Positions 1 through 12,120 of a DNA stretch of 64,000 nucleotides are shown here, piece after piece. The notes under the pieces were generated by a model. That model had not been told where the DNA came from. It did no database searches and saw only the letters and a program-made list of their open reading frames with translations. Source of the stretch: Rotaria sp. Silwood1 (lineage: Eukaryota; Rotifera; Eurotatoria; Philodinida; Philodinidae); NCBI GenBank assembly GCA_905250075.1, contig CAJNOP010000042.1:783152-847151 (forward strand), given 5' to 3'. How positions within the stretch are numbered: position 1 is the stretch's first letter; every line of letters starts with the position of its first letter. Made by a program: the position numbers and the translations under genes.

Positions 1-317
1 TTTATCTAAATCTGCAACATTGCTTCATAATTGTTTGACATCAGTAGACAGAATATTATGAGGAATATCTCAGATTTGGCGAAGCTTTCGGAAGCTCATC
101 ATAAAAGAAAGTCAGAAGGTACTTCACAATTTCAGCAACATATGTAGGTTCCTATGAATCTTATTGAAATGATAAACACAATATCCTTTAAAGGATGGAA
201 AACTTTTATTAAACTGTTGCATATATGTGAATACTAAACATGAAGTATTGTTCTTTGAAGAAATTTATCTATTCAGCTCATAAAAATCTAAACCTTGAAA
301 ATTGTGTTTGTTGTCTT

Positions 318-1142
318 AACAGTTGCTACCGCAGATCGAAAACGTGTGAAATATCCGGCAAATCGACTTGACTTGGCTCGTCTCAAGCCGAGTAGAGTCG
401 AGGCAGTTCCTGTCCCGAGCCGAGTCTATCCGAGTTTGTCTTGAGGAACTCGACTTTTTCGAAAATTTTTAGTAACTCTTCCACGTGATTCTTGACATTA
501 GACGTCATTATTGTTTCGTGAATTCTTATAATACAATTTTAACTCATTGGGATGTATTAGTCTTACAATACAATAGAATAAACATATTTTTATGAACTGG
601 GATATTAAATAGACTAATATGAATGACATATATTGGCTTTCATTGTTTTCAACATCTCATTGGCTATTGAGAAATTAATTAGTGCGGGATGAATCTATCA
701 CGAGTTTATATAAGTAGCCCATACATGCAACGTACGACAAAATTGTTCTCATTGTTTTCAACTCTATATTTGTTCGACGATCAAGCATCTTCTGTTACAC
801 ATTGCAGTCATTATTTTGTCGAGTATGTCGACCGATTGAAGACCAATTCAGTACAGCTAGCTAGATTCTGTCTCAGAGGCGCTCAAATCTTGATCCTTCA
901 ACGATCAATAATTTGATTTTCTTGTGTTCCATTGAGAGAACATCAAGCGATTAATCTAGATTAAAGCTTTTCTCTCTTGACTCATTCTTATGAAGTTTTT
1001 TAATTTTGTCACTTATTCTTGTTATTGATTAACATATGATTTTAAAAATTCGTTGTTTGAATCGAGGCTCGGTGACTTGACACGAATCGAGTCGAGCTGG
1101 ATGTTTTTTGACTTGTTTCGGTCGCTGATTACTGCTAGTTTT
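318..1142. repeat. Element with imperfect GC-rich terminal inverted repeats
   Basis: The stretch at about 319-420 and the reverse complement of about 1055-1142 are clearly related. Both contain AAC..GCAG..CCGAAA or a close variant, followed by runs of GACTTGACT/GAGTCGAG-type words, which are much richer in GC than the surrounding DNA. The arms are imperfect, and no coding frame inside matches a transposase; the 75-residue frame at 689-916 is unremarkable. The best reading is an old non-autonomous DNA transposon of about 0.8 kb. I could not define a target-site duplication. Confidence 0.45.
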
Positions 1143-2325
1143 TAAAAATTAAAATAAATTTTCTTTTCATTAAAAGAGAAATGGTTTAGCACCTGTCTAA
1201 CTAAAAGAAAAGCTTTCTCCAATTGCAGATGTGACATAAAGAGCTCATTTAACAAATATGGTTTTAGATAAATGACTGATGTGTATGATGAAGTAAAAAT
1301 AAAAGTTTAGAAGTTTCTTAAAAAATTCAAAATGTGAAAACTCGCTATGAATATGTTTTCGTTAAGAACTTCACCTAACATAAATAAATCTACTAAGATC
1401 ATCAAGTAAAAAAAGAAGGCATTTCAAAATTGATTTTTGTAGAAGTTTCATGTAATGAAAATTTAAGTCAGTATGAAACTGCTATTGTACTAGACTTGCT
1501 TGTACGGAGGTACTTCAATAGATTTCGTCTCGATCCGTGGTCAAAATACATGTGCGATAGAATATAGTTGTCGAGCGACTGGCGATTGAACTAGAACAAA
1601 ACAAAAGTAGTTTTTTAAAATTGTAGACCACTAATTAGGGCCATCGTATAAGTGTCAATGTCTCTTTGCATATTACATGAGTTACAAGTTGTAACTGCTA
1701 TTGACTGTTATGACCTTATTAACTTTTTTTTAGTGAAGATGGCTTGATTGAAAGTTTCGGAGTTTTTCGAATAGACAAAAGAGAAAAGGAACGAGTCATT
1801 TGAAATTCATTATAGAATACAATTATCTACATTGATGCATATACGTGTTATGATAGTTGGATGAGTCCAATTTGATTTATTAAGCGAAGTTAAATATAAC
1901 TGTTGTTATTGTTACTGGGAGTATTTATTGTTGATTCCCACTAATAACTGGAGACCGTGAATTTCTTGAATAGGTGATATTTCGTATTTTTAGTCTATGA
2001 TTTTTTGTGGTACGTTCCACTTGATATCACCAAAGAAAATTAAGAGCCATCTATTACAAATATTACGGTATCCACTAGTTGTCATATTCAAATTGTTTCT
2101 TCTTCTTTGTTTATTTGCCTATAAAGCAGTTAGCTAGACCGATGAAATATCCATCCTACTATTATTGCTACTTCTTTTACCGAAAAGTATAATATTATTA
2201 GCAATGCGGTTTGAAAAGGAAAATAAATGAATAGTGAAACACTTTTAATATTTCCTTGATAGTTTTTTTTTACTTGAACTTATCGCAATTCTTCACAGAG
2301 TTATAAGTTATATCATTATTGATAG
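1143..2325. other. AT-rich non-genic stretch upstream of the discoidin-like gene
   Basis: No convincing gene is seen. The first exon or exons of the downstream gene, including any signal peptide, should lie here. I looked for a short ATG-started hydrophobic exon with a phase-1 donor and found none I would defend. A leucine-rich frame near 2145-2185 has no ATG. Confidence 0.4.
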
Positions 2326-3763
2326 GTTTACCACCCTTCTTGGACGTCCAATCTGGTACTATTTATGGTGTTTGGAATACATTCGCTGGTGGAATCAGTA
2401 CATTAGCAACAGAAAACAGTACTGGTGCTGGAACCTATTATACAGGACAATCTCCGGACAATCTATTCGATGGTTCTCTCAATACAAAATATACTAGTCG
2501 AGGTAATTCAACTTCTGGAACCAACACATATGCTGGTCTCAATACTGGTTTTTATTTGACTATTATTCAATGTCAACCAGTACTTATTGGATTTCGATTC
2601 GGTAATGCATACAATTTTTCAGAGCGTGAACCGCTTACGCTTACAATTGAAGGAACCAACTGTGCTAATCTAACAACTTGTGTAAATTGGACTTTAATTT
2701 ACAATGGATCAACAGGTCTTGATACAGTAACAAGCAGTTTAGCATATGGACAGTATCAGTCAATTTCGAACAGCAATAGTTACAAAACTTACCGTTTTCT
2801 TATTACAGATAAACGAGATTTAAGTGCATATGTTTCATACAGTGAAGTGCAACTGTTTGGCTATTCAAATCAATCATCAACAAGCCAGAATGGAACGTCA
2901 AGTAGGTTCATATATTTTGACTTCATTTTTGAAATAAATCACTTTGATTCTCATATAATTATAAAAGTAATTGAACAAAAATAATTGAAAGTGAACAGTC
3001 ATCGGAGCATGAGTCAGAAAAGTATATTTTCTTGTCACATAGCTGTCAAAAATAAAATAATTATTTTCTTTTTTGAAAGAAAATATGACAAGATGATGAT
3101 CTATTGTGTTGATTGAAGCATTAAAAAAAATTGAGAAGCTGTATTCATTTTAATGTCAAAGATTTTGTTTAGTCATTTAGATAAATTTATTATTTACTCT
3201 TATTTTCTTTCATAGATTCAACATCTTTATTTGCCATACAATCTGGATCTGTTCAAGCTCTATGGAATACATTCGCAGGTGGCATCAGTACAATTGCTAC
3301 AGCTAATACATCAGGCGTTGGAACATATGTTCCCAATCAGTCTGCAGACTTATTATTCGATAATAAAACTAGTACTAAATACACGAGTCGAGGTAATTCA
3401 AGTTCTGGCAACAATTCAATCGCTGGTCTTAACACAGGCTTTTACCTTACTATTGCACAATGTCAACCAACTCTTGTTAAATTTCGTTTCGCAACTGCCG
3501 CCACCGGATCTTCAGCTGATCGTGATCCAACTGCTATTACAGTCGAAGGAACTAACTGTTACATTTTGGTGAATTGTACTAATTGGACACTTATCTACAC
3601 TGGCCCAACAGGTTTAGAAAGTTTTGTAAACCGATCTACGTATGGACCGTTTCAAACCATATCATCGCCTCAAATTTTTACAAGTTATCGCTTCCTGGTC
3701 ACCGTCAAGAGAAGTATCAGCGACTATGTTGCCTACAGCGAAGTAGAACTCTATGGCTATTAG
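2326..3763 (+). CDS. Secreted discoidin-like (F5/8 type C-like) repeat protein, 5' end not found
   Basis: Two homologous exons encode similar modules of about 180 residues: exon 2326-2901 and exon 3216-3763. They are joined by a 314-nt intron (GTAGGT...CATAG). The split codon A+AT gives Asn, so the frame runs on into the second module. Each module has WNTFAGGIST near its start, a D-LFD....TKYTSRGNS motif, a cysteine pair around QCQP and TNC, and ends with YSEV-L(F/Y)GY. This layout resembles galactose-binding-like or discoidin jelly-roll domains, which bind glycans or membranes outside the cell. Several NxT/S sites suggest glycosylation. The first exon begins after TAG at 2325 in phase 1, so a start and signal peptide exon are missing upstream. 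The family assignment is by pattern only. Confidence 0.65.
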
Positions 3764-5870
3764 GAACCTTAATGATTAAATTCTTCATAAGAATTCAGTA
3801 ATCATTGCAAATAGTGATGTAATCTTAAAAATAATCATGTATATATATGCTTGAAAAGTTTTAAGTTACCTAATCAATATTGATCTATTCACAGTTTCGT
3901 TTTTGTTAGCACTTTTCTTTCTCGAATTTCAAATAAACATTCGAAAAATAAACATTTATGGAACAATTAATCTACAAATACAATATATTGATAAAAGGGA
4001 CTCCACTAAAGACAGTTGTGAATTTTCAATTATAATATACAGTCGTCCATCACAACTAACATCTTTGACACATTAAAAGATCTCCGTTGAAGATTAATTT
4101 TTTGAAAATATTCTCGGCAACGTATTGGTAGTTTTAATATTTATGTTTACAATAATAATATTTAAGTTCAGTATAAACAATACTGTGATCCTTTAGCAGA
4201 GATGCCGGATCTTCTGGTATGACAAGAAAAGTCTCGAAATTCAAACTTTTCCAATGCTTCAACTTTTTTTCTCCTACTGTCTCAATTTTTCTTTTTCATG
4301 TGATAATATCGTACTAAAATAACTATCTTGGGCTGCTCACTCGAACTCACCGGTATTTGCATGTTTTTACTTGTTTTATTTTTCGTAAATACATTTTAAG
4401 ATGGTGAATATAAACAAACAACAAGAGAATAAAAAAGTCTAGCAATAGAAAAAACATATCATAGATTGGTTCACGAAAAAAAAATGCCATGGTTTTCTGA
4501 TTTTGAAAATAAAATGTGATTTCTTTTTCGAGTCAAAAAACATTACTTCTATCGATTCTTTTCAAACCCATCAATGTGAAGGAATTCTGACAGAACCAAG
4601 GACCAACAGTCTCTATCAGAAAATTCCCTGTTTGCTAACGAGTGTGTGTAAGGGGTTGTTTTTCACCCTCCCACTCATTCTTACGCTACAGTGATAGAAT
4701 TTCACCTTGTCAATTCGTAACAAACAATCTAAAGCAATATTGTTACAAAGCACCAGTTGAGAAGCGACGAAGAGAGAGCATAAATGATCTTTTACTAGAT
4801 TGATGTAAGATTTGAAAGAAAGATAAAAGAGAAAATAGTACTGTCTTCGATGTTAACGGATATAGAGAAAAGAATACTGAAGTATCAATAATTAAAAAAA
4901 CGCCAGTACTCACTTCAGCTGCCTTCATTCCCCATCCTGGAGCCCATAACATCATATAAATGATACTACGACTATAAAAAAAATAAAAGCGTCACGTACT
5001 AACGCACATTTCATTTCAAGTTACAAGCGAAAAACAGTCTTTCCTAATGCGAATAGTTTTTTTCATCATTGTCATGATATGTGAACATAGTAATATAGTT
5101 GTTGTCGAAGTTTATCCACAAGACTTCGGGATGATCAATAAAAACATCATTATATAACTCGATAACTATTGTATGAAATTAAATTCAGCTGCGGTTCCAC
5201 TACATTATGTAAAATAACATCGATTTCAGACAAGTACAATCATCTACGTAAGGTAATTCTTACCATATTCAAGTAGTGACCTCAGTAGATTTCTCATAGC
5301 CTTTGATGTCGCTGTAAAAAACGCATAATGTAGATGCAGAATATCAAAATCTGTGAATTTTTGTGTGTAGAACACAGAAACTAGTAAAAGCATGTATGGC
5401 ATACGAATTTAACAAACCTATGACTTAGTCACAAGTTCTCAAGGCGGTTGCGCGCAAAGGATCGGTGCATGCCGTTTGGGAAATGTATGGAGTAAACCAG
5501 TGACGAACAAATGCGAATGAACCAATTGTTAGGCAAGTTAATAGAGCAATGATATCTTTTTTCTATATGTTAACATATTAACTTGAGCTTGACGATCATG
5601 TATTTTTTACTTCCGTTGTATAATTAAATTAGTCTTCTGGATTGACGTAGTAATCTTTCTTTTAAGTTTTATGGATAATATTGCCAGACATTTAATTTGT
5701 TCGATGATAAAAAGCATGTAATCTAATCGATTAGTGCTGATTCGATAGGTGAAAGAATATCCAAGAGTGAAGGGTGTGGGTGTAGATGTATTCCATTGGC
5801 GCATAAGTTCTGAGAGTTTGGATCAGTAGAATAATATCGCCAATATAAAACTACATTTTAAGGAAAGTAA
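3764..5870. other. Non-genic stretch with two possible orphan exons
   Basis: No full gene is recognised. On the minus strand, 5311-5264 is bounded by TTACAG and GTAAGA and reads TSKAMRNLLRSLLEY. A stretch at about 4970-4913 reads MMLWAPGWGMKAAE and ends at GTGAGT. Both look coding, but their phases do not join, so they may be relics. A GT-rich tract (GGGTGTGGGTGTAGATG) lies near 5770. Confidence 0.3.
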
Positions 5871-5970
5871 NNNNNNNNNNNNNNNNNNNNNNNNNNNNNN
5901 NNNNNNNNNNNNNNNNNNNNNNNNNNNNNNNNNNNNNNNNNNNNNNNNNNNNNNNNNNNNNNNNNNNNNN
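5871..5970. other. Assembly gap of 100 N
   Basis: Exactly 100 consecutive N characters mark a scaffold join of unknown true size. Features on either side should not be assumed to be adjacent in the genome. Confidence 0.99.
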
Positions 5971-6414
5971 TATCTACAGACAATTCTCTACAAAACTACA
6001 CTAGAATCAATTAATAGTAATATACATATGAAAAACAAGAAAATTTTTAAAAAATGCTTCTCAAGCCAAAAATGTTAATTAATTTTGAACTTAATTAATT
6101 AATAAGTCAGTCAATATTTGACAAATTTTTTCCTATTGCACAGTTATACTATTGAAGGTACTCTCTACAAACTGACAAAGTTTCATGGTATGTTAGCGTG
6201 AGGACACCTCCCCCCTTGAAAGAACAAGTGCTCAATATTTTATAAAGGGCTTTCATCGGAATTCATACACTTTTGATTTCTAAAAGGATATCTTAAATTG
6301 AATAAAACCTAATGATCTTGACTACATAGCTTTTTTTTCAAGAATGAATTCAAAGTTCATCCAAATCAGCTCATACGTATATATACTAGAAAAAAGTTTT
6401 TGTGCGGATCAATA

Positions 6415-6850
6415 GCAGAAGTCAAAAGTTCTGAAAACTCCTGCTAATATCTAAGAGTCAGTAATACCTAAGTTCTCAAGCGAGAGCTCATAGGTTGCTC
6501 GTAAGCAGTAGAAATCCTAGTCACTAGGTAAAGAATGTATCGAGAAGCTATATAATATCTCTATACTTCCTAACACACTGAAAAAATGATTTTGAGTATG
6601 TCGATTTGTAGATTAGCTGCAGTAATATATATCTAGAAAATTTCATGAATGAAAACATTATTGTTCAAAAATGGTAATATATACAACGTATGAGTACTGT
6701 ATCGGTTGTTGTCATCCTTTACCTGAGGATGTCTCTATTGTGATTTCACTATCTCAATAAGGTAACGGTTTTAGAAAGAAACATTTTTGACGTTTTTACA
6801 TCTCATTTGACTTTATACATGTTCAAAGTTTCATAGAAACTCGTGACATT
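6415..6850 (+). repeat. Diverged dispersed repeat, copy A
   Basis: Segments in fixed order match those at 27260-27600 in the same orientation. Shared words include AAAACT..TGCTAATA, ACTGAAAAA(A)TG, AAAAATG preceded by ATTGTT, TCTCTATTGTGATTTCA and TTT..ACATCTCA. Identity is patchy, so the copies are old. No coding frame survives in either copy. Confidence 0.55.
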
Positions 6851-6939
6851 ATTTGAGCACATGATCTGTATTCGGTCGCTTCTTCCGTACAATAACTCCT
6901 AAGAACATTAGTCACTGAATGTGCCTGAGTTATGCCTAC

Positions 6940-7423
6940 TACCCAAGCAGACAAAAATTTTCAAAAACGCGTTTAAACGCACAAAAAAGAGCTTAAAATC
7001 CAAAAAAAAGTGAACGTGTTTGGCTCACAATCGCGGTTCCCGACTGTCAGCGAAAAACAACCACTATTTGGTATTTTTGTGCGTTTAAACGCGTTTTCAG
7101 CAAAAAAATGCTTGTAAACGCGTACAAGCGAATAAAAAGCCATCAAAAGTAGTGGTCTTTTTCATTTTCGTGAACTGTGATCGTAATTATGATTGTGATT
7201 TACGAGTATGAAAAAGATAACAACTTTTTATGATCGTTTTCTGCGTTGACAAGCGTTATTTTGCTGAAAACGTGTTTAAACGCACAAAAACGCCAAATAG
7301 TGGTTGTTTTTCGCTGACAATCGGGAATCGCGATTGTGAGCTAAACACGTCCACTTTTTTTGGATTTTAAGCCCTTTTTTGTGCGTTTAAACGCGTTTTT
7401 GAAAATGTTTGTCTGCTTGGGTA
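6940..7423. mobile_element. Hairpin MITE with long terminal inverted repeats and TA flanks
   Basis: The element runs CCCAAGCAGACAAA ... to its reverse complement TTTGTCTGCTTGGG, flanked on both sides by TA at 6940-6941 and 7422-7423. The two arms are each about 170 bp and nearly reverse complementary, so a transcript or single strand would form one long hairpin. Each arm also contains two copies of the palindrome-bearing word GCGTTTAAACGC or a one-base variant, giving four in all near 6970, 7080, 7275 and 7385. There is no coding capacity. The TA duplication fits mobilisation by a Tc1/mariner-type transposase, which is an inference. High arm identity suggests a fairly recent insertion. Confidence 0.85.
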
Positions 7424-7424
7424 G

Positions 7425-8722
7425 GTCACAGTTTGCGAGATGAACTGGACGAAGCTATACATTGCGTTCACATAACAACAGAGACAACATTGATAGACGA
7501 AATGAAACATTTAGTCTAAAATAAATCAAAAAATGAGAAAATCTTATATGCAACACTTGACTTTACTGTGCGATTACGCTTGATTCAAAAACATTGAGGA
7601 AACTATATTTGTTAAATAGAATATACCTGTTTGTGTAGAATCTCAAGCGCTTTTTTGATGAAGAGAAGCGTTTCAATTGCGTGACGAATATAGAAGAAAT
7701 ATTGACAAGACGAGCAGTCTAATATTTTCTGGACAACTCCTTGTCTTGAAAATCAAGCATACCTACGTGATGAATAATGTTGAAATATATTAATTTTGTT
7801 TCAATCATGTTTGTGAGAAGTTGCCTAGCATATTGATCGTTGACAAAACTGACTAATTATGTCCAATTTATTAGTGTTTATATGCGTTAATCGACCGTAA
7901 CATTTTCATAAAATAGGCAATATGTTTGATATTGACGTGCTTGTCATTTTGCATCTTATATTTTTTCATCATATTCTTCCACTATGCTTTTACCTTCCTT
8001 TGCGTTTCGTATATTCATAATGAAAAAATGTAAATTAATATTTCTACATACATATGCAATGCACATGAAGGAGCACATGTAGATATGAATGCAACTGTAA
8101 ACGACGTAGAATAAAAACAACGAAAATTCATTCTTCAAAATAGTGGAGTCTTTTGACAATGAATACAAGTTTTTCAAAAGACATACTTTTGATAACAACT
8201 ATGCAAGGGTTTTCAGAAAACTAGCCTTGAGAACTATTCGGAATCTATACAGATTGACTCCAATCTTCATAGATGCAGTAATAAAAATTTTTATAATTTT
8301 CGATCACAATTTTATTTATTTATTTTTCTTTGCCGTATTTAAACGGTAAACAAATATATACTATATCGTTTTGAACAAAAGCATCTAAGCTATCATTCGA
8401 GAAGAATTGGAATCGATATGCATTAATCCTTTAAAGGTGCTGCGTCGATGAAAAACTTGAAAAAGTTCGATCAAATTCTTTTTAACTTTTCTCTCTCAGA
8501 ATTATCAATAACAGCTGTCACTCACTTATTTATTCACTATATATCACTTTTGTAATTCTTTTCTTATTATACAGTGTTTAAGTAGAAAAATTTTATCTTC
8601 AGGTGCATATCGGAGGCAACAGCACCATGATGTCGTAGCCAAACAAGAGAGACAGAAATTTCATAACTGAATATAAAACTTTAAAATTAGATTATGTTTA
8701 ACCTATTGAAAATGTATAGTCC
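7425..8722. other. AT-rich non-genic stretch
   Basis: Only short frames without domain signals or convincing splice structure are present. The 80- and 68-residue frames at 7956-8349 overlap on opposite strands and are low-complexity and hydrophobic. I see no gene. Confidence 0.4.
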
Positions 8723-8851
8723 ATGATTGAAATGAAATTAATGAAGGAGGATTATCGAGATTTAAATCAGATCAAAAAGAGCATCAAGAAAAATGGGGAA
8801 AACGTTGATATCAATTTGTGTCGTAAAATAGTGCTAAATATCCCATTTTAA
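8723..8851 (+). other. Short Lys/Asp-rich open frame before the microexon-like array
   Basis: An ATG at 8723 opens a 42-codon frame that begins MIEMKLMKEDYRDLNQIKKS and stops at 8849. Its composition is charged, helix-like and unlike the surrounding AT-rich DNA. A GTAAAA donor-like site lies inside it, and it sits directly before the array of splice-bounded 26-bp units. It may be the first exon of a gene that uses those units, but I cannot show this from sequence. No family is recognised. Confidence 0.25.
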
Positions 8852-8905
8852 ATGCATTTCTGTGAGATCCGCTAAAATCCGATAAGATTCTTTTTTCTCG
8901 TTTAG

Positions 8906-9437
8906 ATTCGTGCCAACAGCGAGATCATTCGGTAAGTTTTTTTTAACCTAGAAAAAATGATTTCTCTTTCAAATTCATTTCAAAGTTGAGATCAAGTGAT
9001 AAGTTGAATTTTTGTTGAAAAAAAACAAATTTTTTCTCATTTAGATTCATCTGAGCAGCGTGATCAATTGGTAAGATGAATTTTTATAGTAAAAAAAGTC
9101 TATTGTTTTCTTTTAAACTCGTCTCACGAGAGAGATTAGCCGGTAAACTATATTTTGTTTTGCAAAAGATTGATTAGTTTTCTTTTTTTACCATTTTGTA
9201 GTATCAATAGACTCGACCGCAAGTTTAATGTATCTATTTAATTTTTTTTATTTATTTTAGGTCATATAAAAAGATAAACTCAAGCAACAGTAAGCATAAA
9301 CTAGTTATATAATTTAATTTTCATCGTTTTAGATTATTCCGTATATCAACACAACGAGAAGTTAGTTTTATTTATAATTATAATTAGTTTTGTAACATTG
9401 ATTTCAAATTATTTTTGTCGAATATTGCCGATCAAGA
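8906..9437 (+). repeat. Tandem array of ~26-bp microexon-like units, period ~70 bp
   Basis: Four clear units occur at 8906-8931, 8973-8998, 9045-9070 and 9117-9142, at spacings of 67, 72 and 72. Each is 26 bp. Units 1 and 3 are preceded by TTTAG and followed by GTAAG, exactly like a vertebrate-style microexon. Unit 2 has CAA and ATAAG, and unit 4 has TAA and GTAAA, so their splice signals are damaged. All four are open in the first frame, with a shared pattern (I/T)(R/H)x..E/V I. Weaker members follow near 9202, 9261, 9333 and 9409. It is either a satellite derived from a microexon or a decayed microexon gene. Confidence 0.5.
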
Positions 9438-9439
9438 GT

Positions 9440-12120
9440 TAGTATTTTCTATTGATTGCATCGATGATTTTAGATCGTCAGATGGGTTCAATATCGGGCA
9501 AAAATAGTTGTACATGAGCTCTAGACCATAAAAATACAGTCATTTACGACAGTGAACATACGCATCTGGACTCTATATTTCTTGATCTGAGAGTTATCGT
9601 CCTATACGAGTCGAAAAGCATATCTGGCATGTTTATGAGAATGCAGCGTAATCTAGCTGGTTTGATTCTTGGGTTCTTCATCCTGGAATATCAAGAAGAC
9701 TGGTAGCAGTCATCAAAAAACTGAAGTTAAAGAATTCGTAAAGGTGACTAGGGATGTTTTCATTGCTCTTATTATCAATTTTAATACTAAACTAGATAAA
9801 ACTGTCGTTTTGTGTGTTTAAAATAAATAATAACGGATGTGGCAGGTTAAACGGTCGCGTTTCGTATTGCAATTTTGAATTCCTTCAGATTTTGTATTAA
9901 CAAAAAACGAAATATACCACAATGTGCAACGTGAAAAGCTCTACAATTCACATAACACCACTTATTCTACAGCTACACTTTGTGCTTTTCAAAGGAAGAA
10001 AATTTTGTATGACTAGGATGTGGATATCGGGGTCCTTGTGGATGGGTTAAGAGCACACCCAGACCCTATAATACATACAGCTCAAGAAAATTTCACCCCC
10101 ATATTTGAATATTCAATTTCTTAAATATTTATATTCTCATAGACCCAAAAAACTGACTGAAACACCGATAACTCGACAAAAGAAGCGGAAAAATAAAAAA
10201 AAAATACAGATTTTCTTACTACTCAGTGGGATCAATGAAGCGGTAGGAATTCAAAGCAAAAATCTATTAAGCAGCTGGAAAGCTTCTCTCGTTAGCTAAC
10301 GAAAGAAATGAGTCAATGGGAATTCTTGTTGAATAGCCGATGTTTGACTGCGAAGAAAACAAGCAATATTCGATTCTAAGAAATGTTTTAGCCTGACGAA
10401 AATTAAAATGTAGGCTTAATGATAAAATATGATAATTGTCGTACTGATATATTATGAAAATTACTTTGTCACTGTAAATGTCATAGTCAAGTCGTTTGAT
10501 GGAATTTACATCAAATATACAATCTCTGAAAGAAACATATAAATAATACCAACCAATGAAACTTTGTATTATAGCTTGAATTTGATTCTACCACAAACAT
10601 TAATAAACACTCATATTACCTTGAAATTTTTCTTTTTCTGAAGTTTAAATTGATTCTTTCTATAAAAGATAAAAAAAGGATGCCTTTCGGTTGTTCTTCT
10701 GGTTGATATTCGTTGTTTGTTGATAAAAGGTTAATAATATCCAACAAAAGTCTGCTCATAGTTAATATACATTATAACTAAGCAAAAGTTCAAAACACTG
10801 GCTTCAATGACTTGGTTCTTATAAAAAAGAAGTGTAGCTTTCGCTGATAATATCATAATTTCCTGTGTGGTTATGTTGCAATTGATTACATGATTAATTC
10901 AGAAATTAGGATCAATTTAAACGAAACTGTCAATCAGTAAGTACAATCACCAACTTTTTTAAACACATGAATCGAGAAACGCATGTCAATTCAAATCAAA
11001 TAGTTAACTAGTAACCAAGCCGAACGAGAATATAAACAAAAGGCTTCGAACCAACAGGCAAGACGAACTATCACAAAAAAAGAAGAATGACCTCATATGA
11101 AAGCAAGGTCAACCTATCAGAGCATGTACAGAGCTAAACCAACGTTATTGAGAATAAATATATAAACATGTCCGTCCTGCACAGCACAAATTCCCTCTAA
11201 AATATCAGGACACATGAAGTATATAGAGAAGACAGTTCTTTCGCATATACAAGACACATTGAGCTAATTCTGCTTGGTTGTTATTTTTCTAAAATTAGAC
11301 ATTCCAAGTTTCAATGGATGATCGATTTTAGATAATCTAGCATCTGTCTTTCCTAGACGCTTCAGTTGATCTACAAGCCACTAGTTCTACAAATGATTGC
11401 GTGACGAACTCTATTCATCATCATTCTTCATGTTCGTGCTTAAGAGCATCTGCCATGCACATCTACATATTTACGTCCATCAATTATCTACGTCTCGTAC
11501 ATGTATATTAGACCAGTTAAACTATCGAGAACAAACTATCGAAGTTGTTTAAATAGCCAGCAGTGCATAGGTGTTCGTAGTAATAACGTAACTGAGAAAA
11601 AATTAATAAATAACGTAGTGAGACAAGGTGAAAAACGGAGGTAAAATAAGTAAAATATCTTTTTATACTCATAAACTGCAAAGTTTCTCAAAGAACAGCT
11701 CAACAAAAAAAGCTATATTTACAATGTCTAAAAGACTTAATACATAACTTAAAATAATTTCATTGAATATTTTAAGTTTTAATTATATTATTAACTTTTC
11801 AAACATTACATGTCGATCAAATGGAGGATGTAGGTGTGACTGTAGGTCATTGTGCATGTAGATGTAGAGAACATCAACGATCCACATCCGCATCCATATT
11901 CACACCCAAAGAGCCTTCAGATTTTCGAATCATGACCAATGAGTAACGGTGAATCAATGTCGGACATTTTTCGAAAAGACTCCTACAATCAGTTGATGTA
12001 ATTTTTTAGTTTGCATGTAGCTTCTCAAACTATCAAACCTTGTATTGGGAAATAAATATTTTTGTTAATCACAAACAAAATATTCTTTCAATGTTTTCTT
12101 TGACCGCCAGTGTTTCATTA
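9440..12120. other. Long AT-rich non-genic stretch
   Basis: No gene is recognised. It contains GT-rich and CA-rich words at 10015-10075. At 11821-11911 there is a short imperfect hairpin of GGATGTAGGTGTG and CCACATCCGCATCC type, the same family of tract as seen at 36431 and 39150. Confidence 0.4.

Noticed and set aside
3231..3572. 113-residue frame over the second discoidin-like exon
   Set aside because: Wrong frame: the homologous reading is one frame over and begins at 3216.
7956..8349. Opposed frames of 80 and 68 residues
   Set aside because: Overlapping on opposite strands, hydrophobic, with no family or splice support.
8906..9437. CRISPR array (regular repeats with spacers)
   Set aside because: Repeat units diverge, spacers are also similar AT-rich sequence, there are no cas genes, and the setting is eukaryotic.
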